DNA of 64,000 bases. Origin: Morinoia aosen. Lineage: Eukaryota; Arthropoda; Malacostraca; Amphipoda; Talitridae. The stretch lies in assembly GCA_030386875.1 (NCBI GenBank), contig CM059578.1, positions 20,631,009 through 20,695,008 on the forward strand, written 5' to 3'. Shown piece by piece: positions 1-12,000 of the stretch. Below the pieces are notes generated by a model, which worked only from the letters and a program-made list of their open reading frames with translations, was not told where the DNA came from and ran no database searches. Each line of letters opens with the position of its first letter. The first letter of the stretch is position 1. The position numbers and the translations under genes are program-made.

Positions 1-108
1 AGAGCGACCGTTAAAGCTCGCGCAATGGGAAACTTAAACCCCACAAGGGAACAGTGACAGCTGCTTCAGTCACACTGACCGTCAAAACTAAATTTCATCA
101 AAACCTTT

Positions 109-114
109 TTTAAT
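109..114 (-). promoter_or_regulatory. PSMB3: candidate PSMB3 poly(A) signal
   Basis: Read on the minus strand this is ATTAAA, the commonest variant of AATAAA, about 240 bp after the PSMB3 stop codon. I saw no canonical AATAAA on the minus strand between the stop and the window edge. Cleavage would fall at about positions 85-95. Inferred from motif and spacing only. Confidence 0.35.
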
Positions 115-355
115 TTACAACTTGAGACAAGAGAATGAATCTAAGATAGTAGTAGAACATTCCGATGAGGTCATGTTTACAAGCATCTGCCAGGATAAAA
201 TAAAAACAGTTTCCAAGGTGCGAAGGCGGAACTATTCTGCCCACTTCAGAAGAACAGTTTGGTCCAAGCAAAGAGTTGCTTAGGAACATATCCTCCACAA
301 CTTAACCACGGCGCTGAACTGGGCCAGAAGAAGCATAAACTAACATGCGGATATA

Positions 356-555
356 CTAATCCTGCCGACACTTGAGCCTCCTGGTGGTGACCTGGTGAGG
401 CTCGATGATGTGGACGACAGCCCCCCATCCCGACGAGGCGTCCCTGTCGAATGCGTTCACGAGACTCTGGCTGATGACCTCGAACAGCTCCTCCGGCTCC
501 AGGTTCTCGCGCCACAGCGTCTCACACATGCCCAGCAAGTTCTCCTCGCACGTGC
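356..555 (-). CDS. PSMB3: PSMB3 exon 5 (C-terminal coding exon and stop)
   Basis: Encodes residues 140-205 and a TAG stop. The acceptor reads gtcgacag before GC ACG TGC and completes Gly140, giving G-T-C-E-E-N at the start of the exon. The block MCETLWRENLEPEELFEV, then SQSLVNAFDRDASSGWGA, and the end LKCRQD match the C-terminal part of PSMB3, including the conserved DRDA.SG turn. The pyrimidine tract before the acceptor is weak, but phase and protein match leave little doubt. Confidence 0.95.
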
Positions 556-1632
556 CTGTCGACCAACAGCTCTTTCAAGTCGAATACAGTTATAAAACGA
601 GTTCAACATAGAATTGCTAGAATCACATTTATTTTTGGCAAAATTTCAACATTGTCTTTTTAGGAGTAGAATTTAAATGCGAGAATTTCGGAGCTAGAAA
701 AAAGTCAATCTGTTAACCTCGCGTAATAAACAAGGAAAAAATGAAAAACTCATCACTGGAGCGTAGTTACAACGTAAATGCGTATGTTTTCTCGTACTGT
801 TTTGCTTAAAATAAAAATGAATAAAGTGAACGAAGTCCATTAGAATTCAATTTTAGAACAGCTCGTCAGCACATTATTGCACTGACGGCACTCAAGTTTT
901 TACGAGATTAACTTTCTCAAATTTCCATTGAAGAAAAGAGAGCTTTGCACAAATGGGAACAAATTTGAAGTTATTGACGCACGTCCATTCGATCACTTTC
1001 GCTCAAAATTAGCATTGCTACGGAGTCACAGCACTCCTTAAGTGGACATTCGAGTATATCTGTGCGAAGATGTCAATAAGAAGTGATAAATTAAACGAAG
1101 TAATTTATTTTCCTCTCTTTTTCGTCACAAATTTTACGAACTGAAAACATTCAGCTAGGAAGGAAGATAACACCATGAAATGCTAGCAAAGAAGGCATGA
1201 AAACTGGAAGAAGTGAAGTGGGTACGAAAAATCGAAGTCCCGAAGACCTATCAATAGCTGAGGTAACCTAACAGCATCTTCCCAGAGTGCATCAGTCCTC
1301 ATAGCAGAACACTGATAAACTTACTAATTCATCACGTTGACAGCGTTTGTGCGGTTGTAACAGTGATTTAACTTAGGTTGAACGTAGCAGCGTTTAAAAA
1401 ACGACTTTAATGCTCGAAAAAATTTGTACCTTCTCTAGAAAGTGTGAAAAATATAATAGCCAGATAATATTTTAACTTGTATGTTCAAATCATTCGAGAA
1501 AAAGGTGTTAAAATAATTGAAATGCTGTTCATTTACACGAAAAAGTAAATGAGAAATTTACTTGGAGGTAGACATGCGTCCCAATACGCAGTCGACGCGT
1601 TAAGCCAATTGCCTAGCCTATTTCATCCAAGG

Positions 1633-1798
1633 CAGGGGTTCCCAATCTGTTTTTCGCTCCGCACCCCTAAAGAAATTCCATTCCAACCTCGCATCTCCTG
1701 AAATAAAAAAATGTTAACACATGGCCAATATCCTATCATTTACCTCAACTCTTCTCTCAACCCCAGTGGGCGCGAGTAACCCAGTTTGGGAACCCCCG
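1633..1798. mobile_element. hAT-type MITE, 166 bp
   Basis: The ends are inverted repeats: CAGGGGTTCCCAATCTG on the left and, read from the other end, CGGGGGTTCCCAAACTG on the right. The 8 bp on either side are similar (ATCCAAGG and CTCGAAGG, six of eight). CAGGGGTTCCCAA ends with 8-bp duplications are typical of non-autonomous hAT elements. There is no coding capacity. Confidence 0.7.
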
Positions 1799-1835
1799 CT
1801 CGAAGGGAAGTATAAACAATGACAGAGGGCACAGG

Positions 1836-3626
1836 ATGGGACAAGTTTGGGTGAATTATGGTTGTCCATGGGCGGCGTTTTATGTTTGGGCGGCGGATGA
1901 GGAATGGGGGAGGAAGTTGGGAGGGGATTTCATGGAGAGAAGGAAGGTTTTCTGGAAGGAAGTGAAGAGAATTAGGAAGGGTCAGGTGGAGAATGAGGCA
2001 AGAGTGAAGGATACAAATGGTAGGCTGCTAGTGGAGAGTTGTGATGTGAGAAAGAGATGGGCGGAGTATTTTGAGGAACTGCTGAACGTGAGGGATGATA
2101 GGATTGCGAGAGTAGTAGCTGTTGGAAGTGATGTTAGAATGCCTCTGTTTGGTGAAGTGAATAGAAGTCAAATAAGAAGGGCAGAGGTGAGATGTGCGTT
2201 GGATGAAATGAAAAATGGGAAAGCTCCAGGTTTGGATGGCTGCACGGTTGAATGTCTAAAGAAAGGAGGAAATGTGGTTATAGAATGGTTGGTGCGTTTA
2301 TTAAATGTTTGTTTCGAGGCTAGTAAAGTGCCGGTTGATTGGAGTAGCGCGTGCGTAGTTCCGTTGTACAAGGGGAAAGGTGACAGGTATGAGTGCAGTA
2401 ATTCTAGGGGTATAAGTCTACTGAGTGTCGTTGGGAAGCTGTATGGAAGAGTGTTAATTAGAAGAGTGAGAGTGTTGACGGATCGTGTGCTTGCTGAAGA
2501 ACAGTGTGGTTTTAGGTGTGGTAGAGGTTGTGTGGATCAAATGTTTGCTGTGAGGCAGGTAAATGAAAAATACTTATTAAAGGGAAAGGATGTATATTGG
2601 GCATTTATGGATCTAGAGAAGGCGTATGACAGAGCGGATCGCGAAGCTCTATGGCAAGTGGTAAGTTTGTATGGAGTGGGTGGGAGACTGTTGAATGCGA
2701 TCAAGAGTTTCTACATTGATAGCAGAGCATGTGTGAGAGTAGGGAATGAGGTGAGTGAATGGTTCCCAGTTGTGACAGGTGTGAGACAGGGATGTGTGAT
2801 GTCGCCGTGGTTGTTTAATTTGTTTATGGATGGTGTGGTGAGAGAAGTGAATGCCAGAGTGTTGGGAAAAGGTGCGCAGTTGGTGGGACGAAATGGTATG
2901 TATTGGGAAGTGTGTCAGCTGTTGTTTGCAGATGATACAGCGCTTGTGGCTGATTCAGAGGAAAAACTGAGGAGACTGGTTGCAGAGTTTGGTAGAGTGT
3001 GCGAAAGGCGGAAATTGAGGGTAAATGTGTATAAAAGTAAGGTGATGAGATGTTCAAGAGGTGGAGTGTTTGGAACTTTGGATGTGAGGTTGAATGGGGA
3101 AGTTTTAGAGGAGGTATAACATTTTAGATACCTCGGGTCGGAGGTGACTGTTAAGGATAGTATGGAAGTAGAAGTGAAGCATCGAGTGAGTGAAGGTTGT
3201 AAGACATTGGGTGCAATGAGGAAAGTTTTTGAATGCAGGAGTTTGAGTATGAATGCTAAGAGGGGACTGTATGAAAGTTTGATTGTGCCAGTTTTGTTGT
3301 ATGGAGCAGAGTCCTGGGGGTTGAGAGCAGCTGAGAGGAGGAAGTTGGATGTGTTTGAGATGAAGTGTTTGAGGAGCATGTATGGAGTAACTAGAAGAGA
3401 TAGGATCAGGAATGAGTTGGTTAGGGGGCAGACGGGTGTTATCAAAAAGTTGAGTAGGCGAGTGGATGAAAGAGTGCTTGGATGGTTTGGGCATGTTGAA
3501 AGAATGAATGTTGAGCGGCTGGTGAAAAAGATATATATGTCGGAAGTGAGTGGTCTTCGAGCGCGAGGTAGACCACGGATGAGTTGGATGGATGGGGTGC
3601 GACGTGCTTTGTGTGAGAGGGTCTGA
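1836..3626 (+). pseudogene. LINE reverse transcriptase ORF, one in-frame stop
   Basis: The reading frame shows the non-LTR reverse transcriptase blocks in order: GKAPGLDG (residues 128-135), CGFRCGRG, motif A AFMDLEKAYD (catalytic Asp259), motif B GVRQGCVMSPWLFN, and motif C FADD (364-367). A TAA at 3117-3119 breaks the frame, after which the same frame runs on through RYLGS and GWFGHVERM to GRPRMSWMDGVRRAL and a TGA. That tail is common in arthropod RTE/CR1-like LINEs. The N-terminal endonuclease is missing, so the copy is 5'-truncated. The catalytic YADD-type residues are intact apart from the stop. The exact clade cannot be set by eye. Confidence 0.85.
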
Positions 3627-3990
3627 CTGTGGACGTGGCGAGAGGGATGGCTGCGGACAGAAGTGAGTGTGGGCAGTGTATAAGGAGGTAATTTTATTTT
3701 TTGACGCGTTACTGGAAGCTGCCCGCGTGTGATGGGGTTGACCTGTCATGTGCGGGGGGAGGGGCTGCACTCAATGAAGCGGTCGGGGTAAACCAGCTGT
3801 CGCTGTCGGGCCTGACTGTGGAAGGTGGTTGTGCTGGGCTGCTGCTGATCCTGGCAGTTGAGGTGCGGCCAGTGCTGCCTCTCTCGCCTCCTAGTGACTA
3901 AGTGTGGTGATTGTGGCCTGCTGTCGGCTACCCTCCCATAGGGAGGATAAGCCCGGTATATGTATGTACTCGTATGTATGTATGTTTGTC
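3627..3990 (+). mobile_element. LINE 3' untranslated region with (ATGT)n tail
   Basis: A GC-richer stretch follows the reverse transcriptase stop and ends CCATAGGGAGGATAAGCCC followed by a run of TATG/TATGT repeats, the kind of microsatellite tail that ends many LINEs. No target-site duplication is certain because the 5' end is not defined. Confidence 0.6.
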
Positions 3991-5002
3991 CATCCTATCT
4001 TATGGGGACTGGATTCCCCCCCCTTTGGAGATATGCTCCTGTCAGGATACCTCACCGACAGATTAGAATTCGGGACTTAACTTTCACGTCCATTTCACTT
4101 TTGTCGATTTTCATACCTGCCTCGCTATTTCTTTATGGACCTTTAGTCCTCTTCCTTCTCAACTTGCTGTTTCCAAGAGCAGGGTCTCCTGTGTAGGAGT
4201 AAATCTTGTGCATCGATACCCCTTTGCTAGAATCCATATTAATGATCCCTTCGCATTACTTTCTTAAGCTCTTCAATATTACGGCTAGGGAGCCCTAAAT
4301 TAACTAATACAAAAATATGAACTAAAACTTCGCTAATGAAAAATGAACTATGAATTACACACTGTATAGTTCACGTGGTCAATAAATTGAACAATAAAGC
4401 TTAATGCCCTTAATAATCAGTGAAATGATGCCTGAATATCTATCAAAGAGAGATAACATAAACTGCGGATTGACTTCAAGTCGCCAGCTCACGAAAAGTA
4501 CTCGAGCACCATGAAGAGTTTCACAACGCCTGCCTGCTTAAACAATAAGAACAACACTGCGCGTGAATAAGACCGAACTGGTGATAACTGCTAACGGCCC
4601 ACGTTGACACTCCTTTAAAAAATAAGCAACTTCACATGTTGAAAAACAATATTTCACATTACTAATAATATAAGTATTTAACTCACTCCATCGGACAATG
4701 TCCCTAAACGTACGCAATAAATGTTTTTTCACGCACTAAACGTTCACCCTAGTCACAACCATCTGTTCTGACAGTTGCCTAACGACCTCCCTTCTGTTAC
4801 TTTATTTAGTGCAACATATCATAAGACTTGCCTACAAGTAGCGATCGAATTCCCATAAAATTAAGTTGGTAGAGTTTTCTGGATTGTGGCTGTTGAAGGC
4901 AAGTTCAAATCAGTAAGACTAGCCTCACTTTGGCTTCGTACTCGAGCGCTAAATCTGACTACACTCCAGTATTACACAGCGATTCCCATAGATCTCAGCT
5001 TA

Positions 5003-5316
5003 GATCAGATCAGAAGTTCGCTGAAGCCCGCTTAAGCACAACATAAGTGTTCTCACAATAAAAACAAGGCGCCATTCACCGTGGAATTGAGGGAACCGGA
5101 GAATATATGCATAAGATGTGACCCCCACACTGTGCGCATAGATACAGCAGGATTGAAAGTTGACGATAGCCACAAGTGCTGAAAAATAGGACAGCAGTGA
5201 ACTGAAAAAAGTTGTCCGTAACAAGAAAAAATCTATTTTCAGTTAATGAAGGCCAACCTAACTTTCAGTTTGAAACCTCGCATTTTCCCCTGAGAGCACT
5301 AATCCCAATACATAAG
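5003..5316 (-). mobile_element. SINE-A copy 1 (diverged)
   Basis: Carries the family core GGACAGCAGTGAAC (plus-strand reading) and a degraded head with CCCCTGAGAGC. The strand given is the inferred SINE sense strand. Confidence 0.65.
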
Positions 5317-5931
5317 ATGGTCATATTCTTCTTAAGCGATAAATGAGTAAAAACACAAATAAATAAAATAAAAACAAATTAATAAACAATTACATGAATA
5401 TAGGAGGAAACAAATTAATAAACGAATAACTACCTAAAAGTTCCAATAGGTTCCTCACATGGAGAGATTATGTGATTTAGCGACGCTAAGAACTCAGGCA
5501 GAAGCTACGACAGAGCAGACCAGGACGGAAGGAAGCAGCGCCAGGAGCATGCGACCGTAACGCAACACCAGCCACGCAGTACGCAAGCAGCAGTGATGGG
5601 AGTGACGGAAATAAGTAAGGTTCTGCATCTAAATTATCGATTGTCATATGGTCATAAGCTTTTTGGACGTGTCCGCACAACGTCAGGGGGTAAACAAGGG
5701 CAAACAAATATATCCAGCGATTGAGCATCGTCATATTTATCCAAACGTGCGTTTCATTCCTACAATAAATTAGGCGATGCAAATTCAACTACACAGGATG
5801 CGGGAAAAAGAAACTAGAATGACCACAAAATTCGTACACACGCCACTCTACAAAGCACAGAACAAAAGGGGCCAAGAGGAGAGCGGCACACCCACGCTGG
5901 AGGAAGCGTGAGACGAGCGGCAGCTACGGAC

Positions 5932-6119
5932 CTGACACGCAGAAGTCTCCGGGCTCACAGGCGCTGCCGATGAGGTCGAAGTTGCAGATGTAGGGCTCGT
6001 TGGTGGCCTCGTCCAGCCCCGCGATCACGGGCTCCACGAAGTACGGCCCGAAGCGGCGCTCGTACAGCAGGTTCTGCACCATCGCGTTCAGCGTCTTCGG
6101 CCGCACACGCCGCCCTTCC
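5932..6119 (-). CDS. PSMB3: PSMB3 exon 4
   Basis: Encodes the end of Arg77 through the first base of Gly140. The acceptor is tggtgtgcag and the donor is TCAG/gtccgt, a rather weak GT donor. The core [20 protein letters not shown] and the segment [10 protein letters not shown] are the strongest family signatures in the window. The phase (one base, 62 codons, one base) joins exactly to exons 3 and 5. Reading on past the donor soon meets a stop codon, which supports the splice. Confidence 0.96.
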
Positions 6120-6920
6120 CTGCACACCAGTATCACTATATTACGCTCGCGTACGGCGAATGAGAAGCCATATCATAACTACCTATCCACTGACATTTCA
6201 TGAAAAAAATAATGGAGAGGATAGCATGCATTGTCCCATCAGTCCGTCAGAGATACAGAGTGCAAGGAATTGTGTGCATTTATTTCTATACATTAAACAG
6301 AGATGATACGAAGGCAAACTTCATACATATATTATTCGTTATCATTCATGAAAGAAAACACAGAACCTATGTATTCCACCAAACATATATAGCACCGAAC
6401 CTTTATATTCCATCAACCTAAGCGCTTCCAGAGAGTATTTGCTGTACACAGTGTCGGTCCACACACGTACTGCATCAAAGAGCACACAAATATTCGAGAA
6501 AAAGTAACATTTTTCTCAGTATCTCCGTGCTTTCATCGACACCTGGCAGGCCAGCTCTCTATGTTAGGCTACTTGCTCGCTGCGTAAGTGTTCAGACTCC
6601 CTTAGTGAGGCCCAAAAACGTTTCCCCAACAACAACGGAATGCTTGAATCAGCCGTGTGACTAAAGCATGAAATAACTTAGCGAATACAACCAGATATCA
6701 AACTGATGAACTCATTGAACACCGCTTTCACCAAGCTATGGAGCTATGTTTCTTTTGGAGGTATGTTTCTTTTGGAGGTATGTTTCTTCATATTGATACC
6801 TTGTCAGCATAAACATGGCGAGGACAAATTTCATACACCTATTAAATAATAAAGACATGTTTTGCTTCGTTGATAGATTTAAGTTGGTTTCAGCCCCCTC
6901 ACCATAGAAAGATGTTCTAA

Positions 6921-6953
<33 letters not shown>

Positions 6954-6954
6954 T
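6921..6954. repeat. (ATT)n microsatellite, the SINE tail
   Basis: About eleven ATT units form the tail of the nested SINE-A. Confidence 0.85.
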
Positions 6955-7299
6955 TACAAGAAAGTTTTAGCCTCCCTTAATTGCACGAGAAAGATGTTCT
7001 AAGAAAAGAAGGAGGAAGGCACCATTTATTATGGAGTTGAGGGAACGCGGAATCTATGCACAAGGTGCACAGAAACAGTAAGCTAAGAAAGAAGTTCATG
7101 AAAGAAGAAAAAGTCAAAGAAAAAGTAGGAGGTGCTGAAAAACAGGACAGCAGTGAACCGAAGAAAGGTGGTCCGTAACAAAACAAACCTATTCTATTTC
7201 AACAAAAGGAAGCCTACCTAACCTTTAGCTCAGGCCCTCACATACTCCCCCTGGGAGCGCTAATTCCCATAGATACAATACCTGTATCCCCCTGAGGGG
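6921..7299 (-). mobile_element. SINE-A copy, full length, nested, with (TAA)n tail
   Basis: Flanked by the perfect 12-bp target-site duplication AAGATGTTCTAA at 6909-6920 and 7300-7311. The tail on the left is a run of ATT (plus-strand reading), so the SINE is transcribed on the minus strand. The head on the right ends GTATCCCCCTGAGGGG. Confidence 0.85.
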
Positions 7300-7344
7300 A
7301 AGATGTTCTAAAAGAGCGAGGGTGAAGTCACCGTTCGTCAGAGC

Positions 7345-7495
7345 AGATTTCAAAATCCACTCTCAAAAACAGCTTTAATATATCTTATTACTTGTGAAAT
7401 TTTTGCCTTAATGTGTTCGAAGTTCATGGTCGAGTGGCAGTTCCTTCTCCATCCTGATAACGGTAATACGAGTAAAAAACTGTTATGTTAAAGGG
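7345..7495 (-). mobile_element. remnant of a TTAA MITE of the 41496-41716 family
   Basis: The stretch GAGTGGCAGTTCCTTC, then CCTGATAACGGTAATA and the end GTTAAAGGG before TTAA (7496-7499), mirror the complete copy at 41496-41716 in reverse. The left terminal repeat is eroded. Confidence 0.6.
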
Positions 7496-9237
7496 TTAAG
7501 GGACGTGGAATCCGTGCACATGTTATATTCTCCCACAGGATCCAGTGCGATCAGAAACAATAATTTGAAAAAGTTTAGGAAACAAGCTAAAAGTTGAAGA
7601 AGAAAGTCATAGATGCCGTAAAGCAGGACAGCAGTGAACTGAAACACAATGATTCTTAACAAAACAAAAACCTTTCATTTCAACAAAAGTAGGCCTTTCT
7701 ATTTCTCAGCTCAGGACATCACATTTTTCCGCTGGGAATGTGTTTAACTTCGCCAAACAGGTAAAAGAACTGTGTAAAAATTCCCCTGAAATTTTGCACA
7801 TATTATGAATCAGGGCCCCCGTTACTCTGAATCAAAACTTTAGTCTGCCCCAAAAGCACCATCGAGTATTACATAGGATTAGGAAGTATTTCCAGCCATT
7901 GCTTCAACTGAGAAGCACTCATGAGTCGCAGCTGTTACGTGTGAAAGAAGCATAAGCTTCCAATCCAGAATTGATCAATCAGCAAAATCCATTGCATTGC
8001 GAGATCAGGCGAAAAGTAGGGCCATATTACCTTACATCAAAACCCGTGAAAATGAGCTTTACTCTACCACCGTGTCCTATTCAACGAAAGAAAAAGCGCT
8101 GCCCTGTTAACTAAAAAGAAAAACAATTCATTTTCTACGCGATTTTTAACATCCTAGAGCACTGGAGTAAAAAATTGTACGAATTGGTGTTTACGTGACA
8201 AAAAAGAATTTTAACAATTTGGAAATGGCAGGCGAGGTGGATTGATGAAAACTGTTCTCTGTAATGACTTAGCTACGAAACAGCCGAAGTCATTCCGCCG
8301 AGTGAGGGAGAGCTTAGGAATGTAATAAAAGCTTATGCCAAGTTTGGAAGCATCGATCCGCCGAACCCTGACTAAACAAGCGAGATGCTTATCAGGACCA
8401 AATTTCGCAAACCTGGAACAACGACGCTCCGAGGACACGCTGGCTACCCTCATACGAAGCAGCAGTCCGACAGCAAGTGAACGATCCCGACCGATAAATT
8501 TAGGAATTCTATAAGCTCTTCCATTCAAATACCCTAATGGAGCAGGTTGTTTCGACCGATAGCGGCGGCAGCCTTACGACAACGACTGCTCTATTGCTTG
8601 TGTAACGGTAGGATTGAGTCATTATAATACGAGGGTCCGTCTCGCAAGGGTTTTCTTAGGGCCACTTTTAACTTGTTAAAATTAATCTATTACTGTCCCT
8701 TCCCCGGCAGCGACCCTGATTCAACCACGGGACTTTCATCCGACCGCCTCTCAACCTCAAGTTAACTCAGCCGGCATTCTGAGTTAGTCTATGTATTATT
8801 CTGGTGTTAATAATTAAATCCGACGTTTTCATTTTAACGTAAACCCAAGACCCTTTATCATCAACGCTACCGCTGCTCTTTTGAAGGTCAAGTATTGTAT
8901 TTACATTATCATTCTGTGATTGCTAGTCCCGATCCATCCCTTGTCATATGTTATCATTCACCTCCCATTAAATGCTGGCCATGCTAAGACGTGTTTCATC
9001 TCAATCGAAACTCGCTGAAAAACTGACGATTTGAAGGTCAACCTTGAAAATGACCAATAAAATAGGACAAACAGTTTATTTCAATTAAAAAATGAAACGA
9101 CGATCATTACACTGAGACTCTGGGGTGTCTGATACGGACATACCCTGCGCGTCTTCGAGGCAAATCAGCTTCACCCCAACAAGAATTTCAAAATAACAAA
9201 CACATTTGTACGTATTTTTCTAAAATTTTCCGACACT

Positions 9238-9576
9238 TTAGATTCGAAGTTAGTTTAAGCCTCCTTATCCACAACAGAGGTGTTCAAAAAGAGGAAAGTT
9301 GAAGGTACCATTCAGCATGGCGTAAAGGGACGCGCAATGTGCATAAAAACAGTGCGCTGAGAAAGAACTTAATGAAACAAGATAAAAGTTGAAGAAGAAA
9401 GTAGTAGGTGCTGAAAAACAGGACAGCAGTGAACCAGAAAAACGTGGTTCCTAACATAACAAAATAAAAATTTAATTTCAACAAAAAGAAGGCCTACCTA
9501 ACTCACAGCTCGGGCCCTCACATTTTTCCCCTGGGAGCGCTAATTCCCATAGATACTGTTGTATCCCCCTGAGGGG
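9238..9576 (-). mobile_element. SINE-A copy
   Basis: Has the complete head (CTGGGAGCGCTAATTCCC, then GTATCCCCCTGAGGGG) and the core GGACAGCAGTGAACC. No clear target-site duplication was found. Confidence 0.75.
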
Positions 9577-10429
9577 ACCAGCACCCGGTCGACGAGCGTG
9601 AAGGAACAACGGAGACGACCCAATCAACCCTGCGTGCATCCTTCAAACCACAAGTGGAAGCAGTATTGGAACAGGTATTGGGTCGACGCAATCCATATAT
9701 CATTCAAAGTGTAATATTGGAAATCAAAGTAGCACATTGAACAGTGCTTTCAAACTGGCACGCTATTTAAATGCGATTTGTCATGGGTTTATTTAGTCAA
9801 AGTGTTGGATTCACGTTGTGCATAACGCGAAGCGTTCTATATTTTGATACCTTGTTGTAAGTCAAGGTTTCCCCGTTATGTATTGTCCTCATTATTTCGT
9901 GCTTTTATGTTGTTTAGAATTGCCTTAAATTTCGTGCAACCGTAAATCGTTTGCTAACGTTTGATAATTATAGTTTTGATTCTCGGTGAGCATCACACTC
10001 TTATTTTGAACACCATGTCGTATTTAATTTTGATGTCGGTAATTTCATTCGTACACTTTATGATTGCCATTTTGCTCTTTTTTATCATTTCGTTCAGATG
10101 TCTTTGTTTGCTTTAATTCACGTGTTCAGCATTGAAAATAAAATCTGTTTAAATCTTTCAAATTTTGTCACTTTCCCCATGCAAGTTAACTAGGTACACG
10201 CGAAGCGCACACTGCTAATTCCTACTATTTCAACTTCCTACCTTTCCTATCCATTCTCTCCCTGTGTGTTTCATATCTTTCTTCTCTTTTCTACTCAAGA
10301 CAGTCGAGGTTTGAAGCCCTCAATCGTAACGTCTCGCCATAGGACGTTCCGTGACAGATCTTTTCGGTTTCGGAGCCTATCGAATTTTAATGTTTTCTTT
10401 TCGCCGAAGTATGTATTTAGGAGAGGAAA

Positions 10430-11458
10430 ACACGAAAATGGTAACCATTTTTGTTTTGGGATAATTTTGGAACCATTTTTGTCATGAATTGATTTGAGAG
10501 ATTGTTTTTGTCCACTTTTGGAACTAGTTACTATTATAGCTAGTCTACGTTACGTTGCAATACGATTAGAAACTCATATCTATCGAATGGATTTCATTTC
10601 GTTATTTTTTCTCAACAATAAAGCTAACATACCAAGAGCAGTTTTGAATTATTCCTAATCGAAAACTTTATTGTCAATATTGTTATATTATTAGATATAC
10701 GAGTATTAGTAAATAATTTTGTTGTAGCACCCATGTAGGGCTTATAATGGTTTTATTTTAATATAATTGTAAAAGTATCGGTATCGGTTGTAGTATCGGT
10801 ATCGGTTGTAGTATCGGTCAAAGTATCGGTATCGGTCAAAGTATCGGGATTGCCAAGTATCGGGATTGCCAAGTATCGGGATTGCCAAGTATCGGGATTG
10901 CCAAGTATCGGGATTGCCAAGTATCGGGATTGCCAAGTATCGGGATTGCCAAGTATCGGGATTGCCAAGTATCGGGATTGCCAAGTATCGGGATTGCCAA
11001 GTATCGGGATTGCCAAGTATCGGGATTGCCAAGTATCGGAGTATCGGGATTTCCAAGTATCGGAGTATCGGGATTTCCAAGTATCGGAGTATCGGGATTT
11101 CCAAGTATCGGAGTATCGGGATTTCCAAGTATCGGAGTATCGGGATTTCCAAGTATCGGAGTATCGGGATTTCCAAGTATCGGAGTATCGGGATTTCCAA
11201 GTATCGGAGTATCGGGATTTCCAAGTATCGGAGTATCGGGATTTCCAAGTATCGGAGTGTCGATATTTCCATGTATCGGAGTGTCGATAGTTCCATGTAT
11301 CGGAGTGTCGATAGTTCCATGTATCGGAGTGTCGATAGTTCCATGTATCGGAGTGTCGATATTTCCATGCATCGGAGTATTGGTACTTCGGAGTATCGGT
11401 ATCGGCCCAAAATTGGGTAACGGTATCGGCTAAAAAAAATGGTATCGGTACCTCACTA
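10430..11458. mobile_element. hAT-like element with expanded TATCGG subterminal array
   Basis: The right end reads GGTATCGGTACCTCACTA, the inverse of TAGTGAGGTACCGATACC, a hAT-type end. The unique part 10430-10830 matches, in reverse, 39830-40230, where a second copy starts TAGTGATGTACCGATAC. The left end of this copy was not found. No transposase frame remains. Confidence 0.65.
10778..11456. repeat. TATCGG-based minisatellite: 16-bp, then 24-bp units
   Basis: After a few TATCGG-rich irregular units come about 12 copies of AAGTATCGGGATTGCC (16 bp), then about 9 copies of a 24-bp unit made by adding AGTATCGG and changing TTGCC to TTTCC, then about 5 copies of a variant with GTGTCGATA. All frames are open in places, but the peptides are pure repeats and not genes. 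Confidence 0.95.
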
Positions 11459-11661
11459 AAAATAACTTCATGCAATTCATTCATTTAAAAAAAACTTGCA
11501 AAATCCGGGTAAATTACATGAAACAATATCTAAGATTATATATTTTTAAACATTTTTGTGTTCAGAATGAGAGTGATTTTAGCATAGCAATTTTAGACAA
11601 AATATTATTTCCCAAATTCTGTCCAAACCCAGCATTTCATTAAGAAACTTCGATATTATAC

Positions 11662-11971
11662 TAGATAAAGTTTTAGTCCCCTAACCACAAAAAAGGCGTT
11701 CCAAGAAGGGGAAGGCACAATTTAGCATGGATTTGAGGGAACGCAGAATCTATACACAAGGGGCATAGAAACAGTTATTGGCAAAGAAGTTTATGGAACA
11801 AGATAAAAGTTGAAGAAATAAGAAGAAGGTGCTAAAAAAATAGGACAGCAGTACAACAAAATTTTCTTGTTCAACAAAAGGAAGGCCTTCCAAACTTTGA
11901 ACTCGGGACCTCACATATTCCCCTGGGAGAGCTAACTCCCATGGGTGCAATATTTGTATCCCCCTGAGGGG
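11662..11971 (-). mobile_element. SINE-A copy
   Basis: Core and head present, with AATAGGACAGCAGTACA and CCCCTGAGGGG at the head end. It is slightly shortened inside. Confidence 0.7.
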
Positions 11972-12000
11972 ATTCCTGTGACAGAAAAATAATGATTTAT

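Larger units (their letters stand above)
556..5931 (-). other. PSMB3: PSMB3 intron 4
   Basis: Donor gtccgt, acceptor gtcgacag. It holds a hAT-type MITE at 1633-1798, a LINE at 1836-3990 and a diverged SINE-A copy at 5003-5316. A weak SINE-A-like stretch around 1150-1300 is too degraded to call. I see no gene or clear repeat in 556-1150, 1300-1632, 3991-5002 or 5317-5931. Confidence 0.85.
6871..7742 (-). mobile_element. SINE-A copy, host of a nested SINE-A and of a MITE remnant
   Basis: The 3' part (6871-6920) and the rest (7300-7340 and 7500-7742) belong to one old copy. It is split first by a younger SINE-A (6921-7299) and then by a TTAA-type MITE remnant (about 7345-7495). Confidence 0.65.

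Noticed and set aside
3105-3770. 221-codon minus-strand frame opposite the LINE
   Set aside because: It is a shadow of the real plus-strand LINE frame, has low-complexity composition, and shows no family motif.
8211-8528. 105-codon minus-strand frame
   Set aside because: No start context, splice partner, domain or composition bias distinguishes it from a chance open frame.
10742-11484. Six overlapping repetitive frames (for example the 243-codon minus frame)
   Set aside because: They are translations of the TATCGG minisatellite on both strands.
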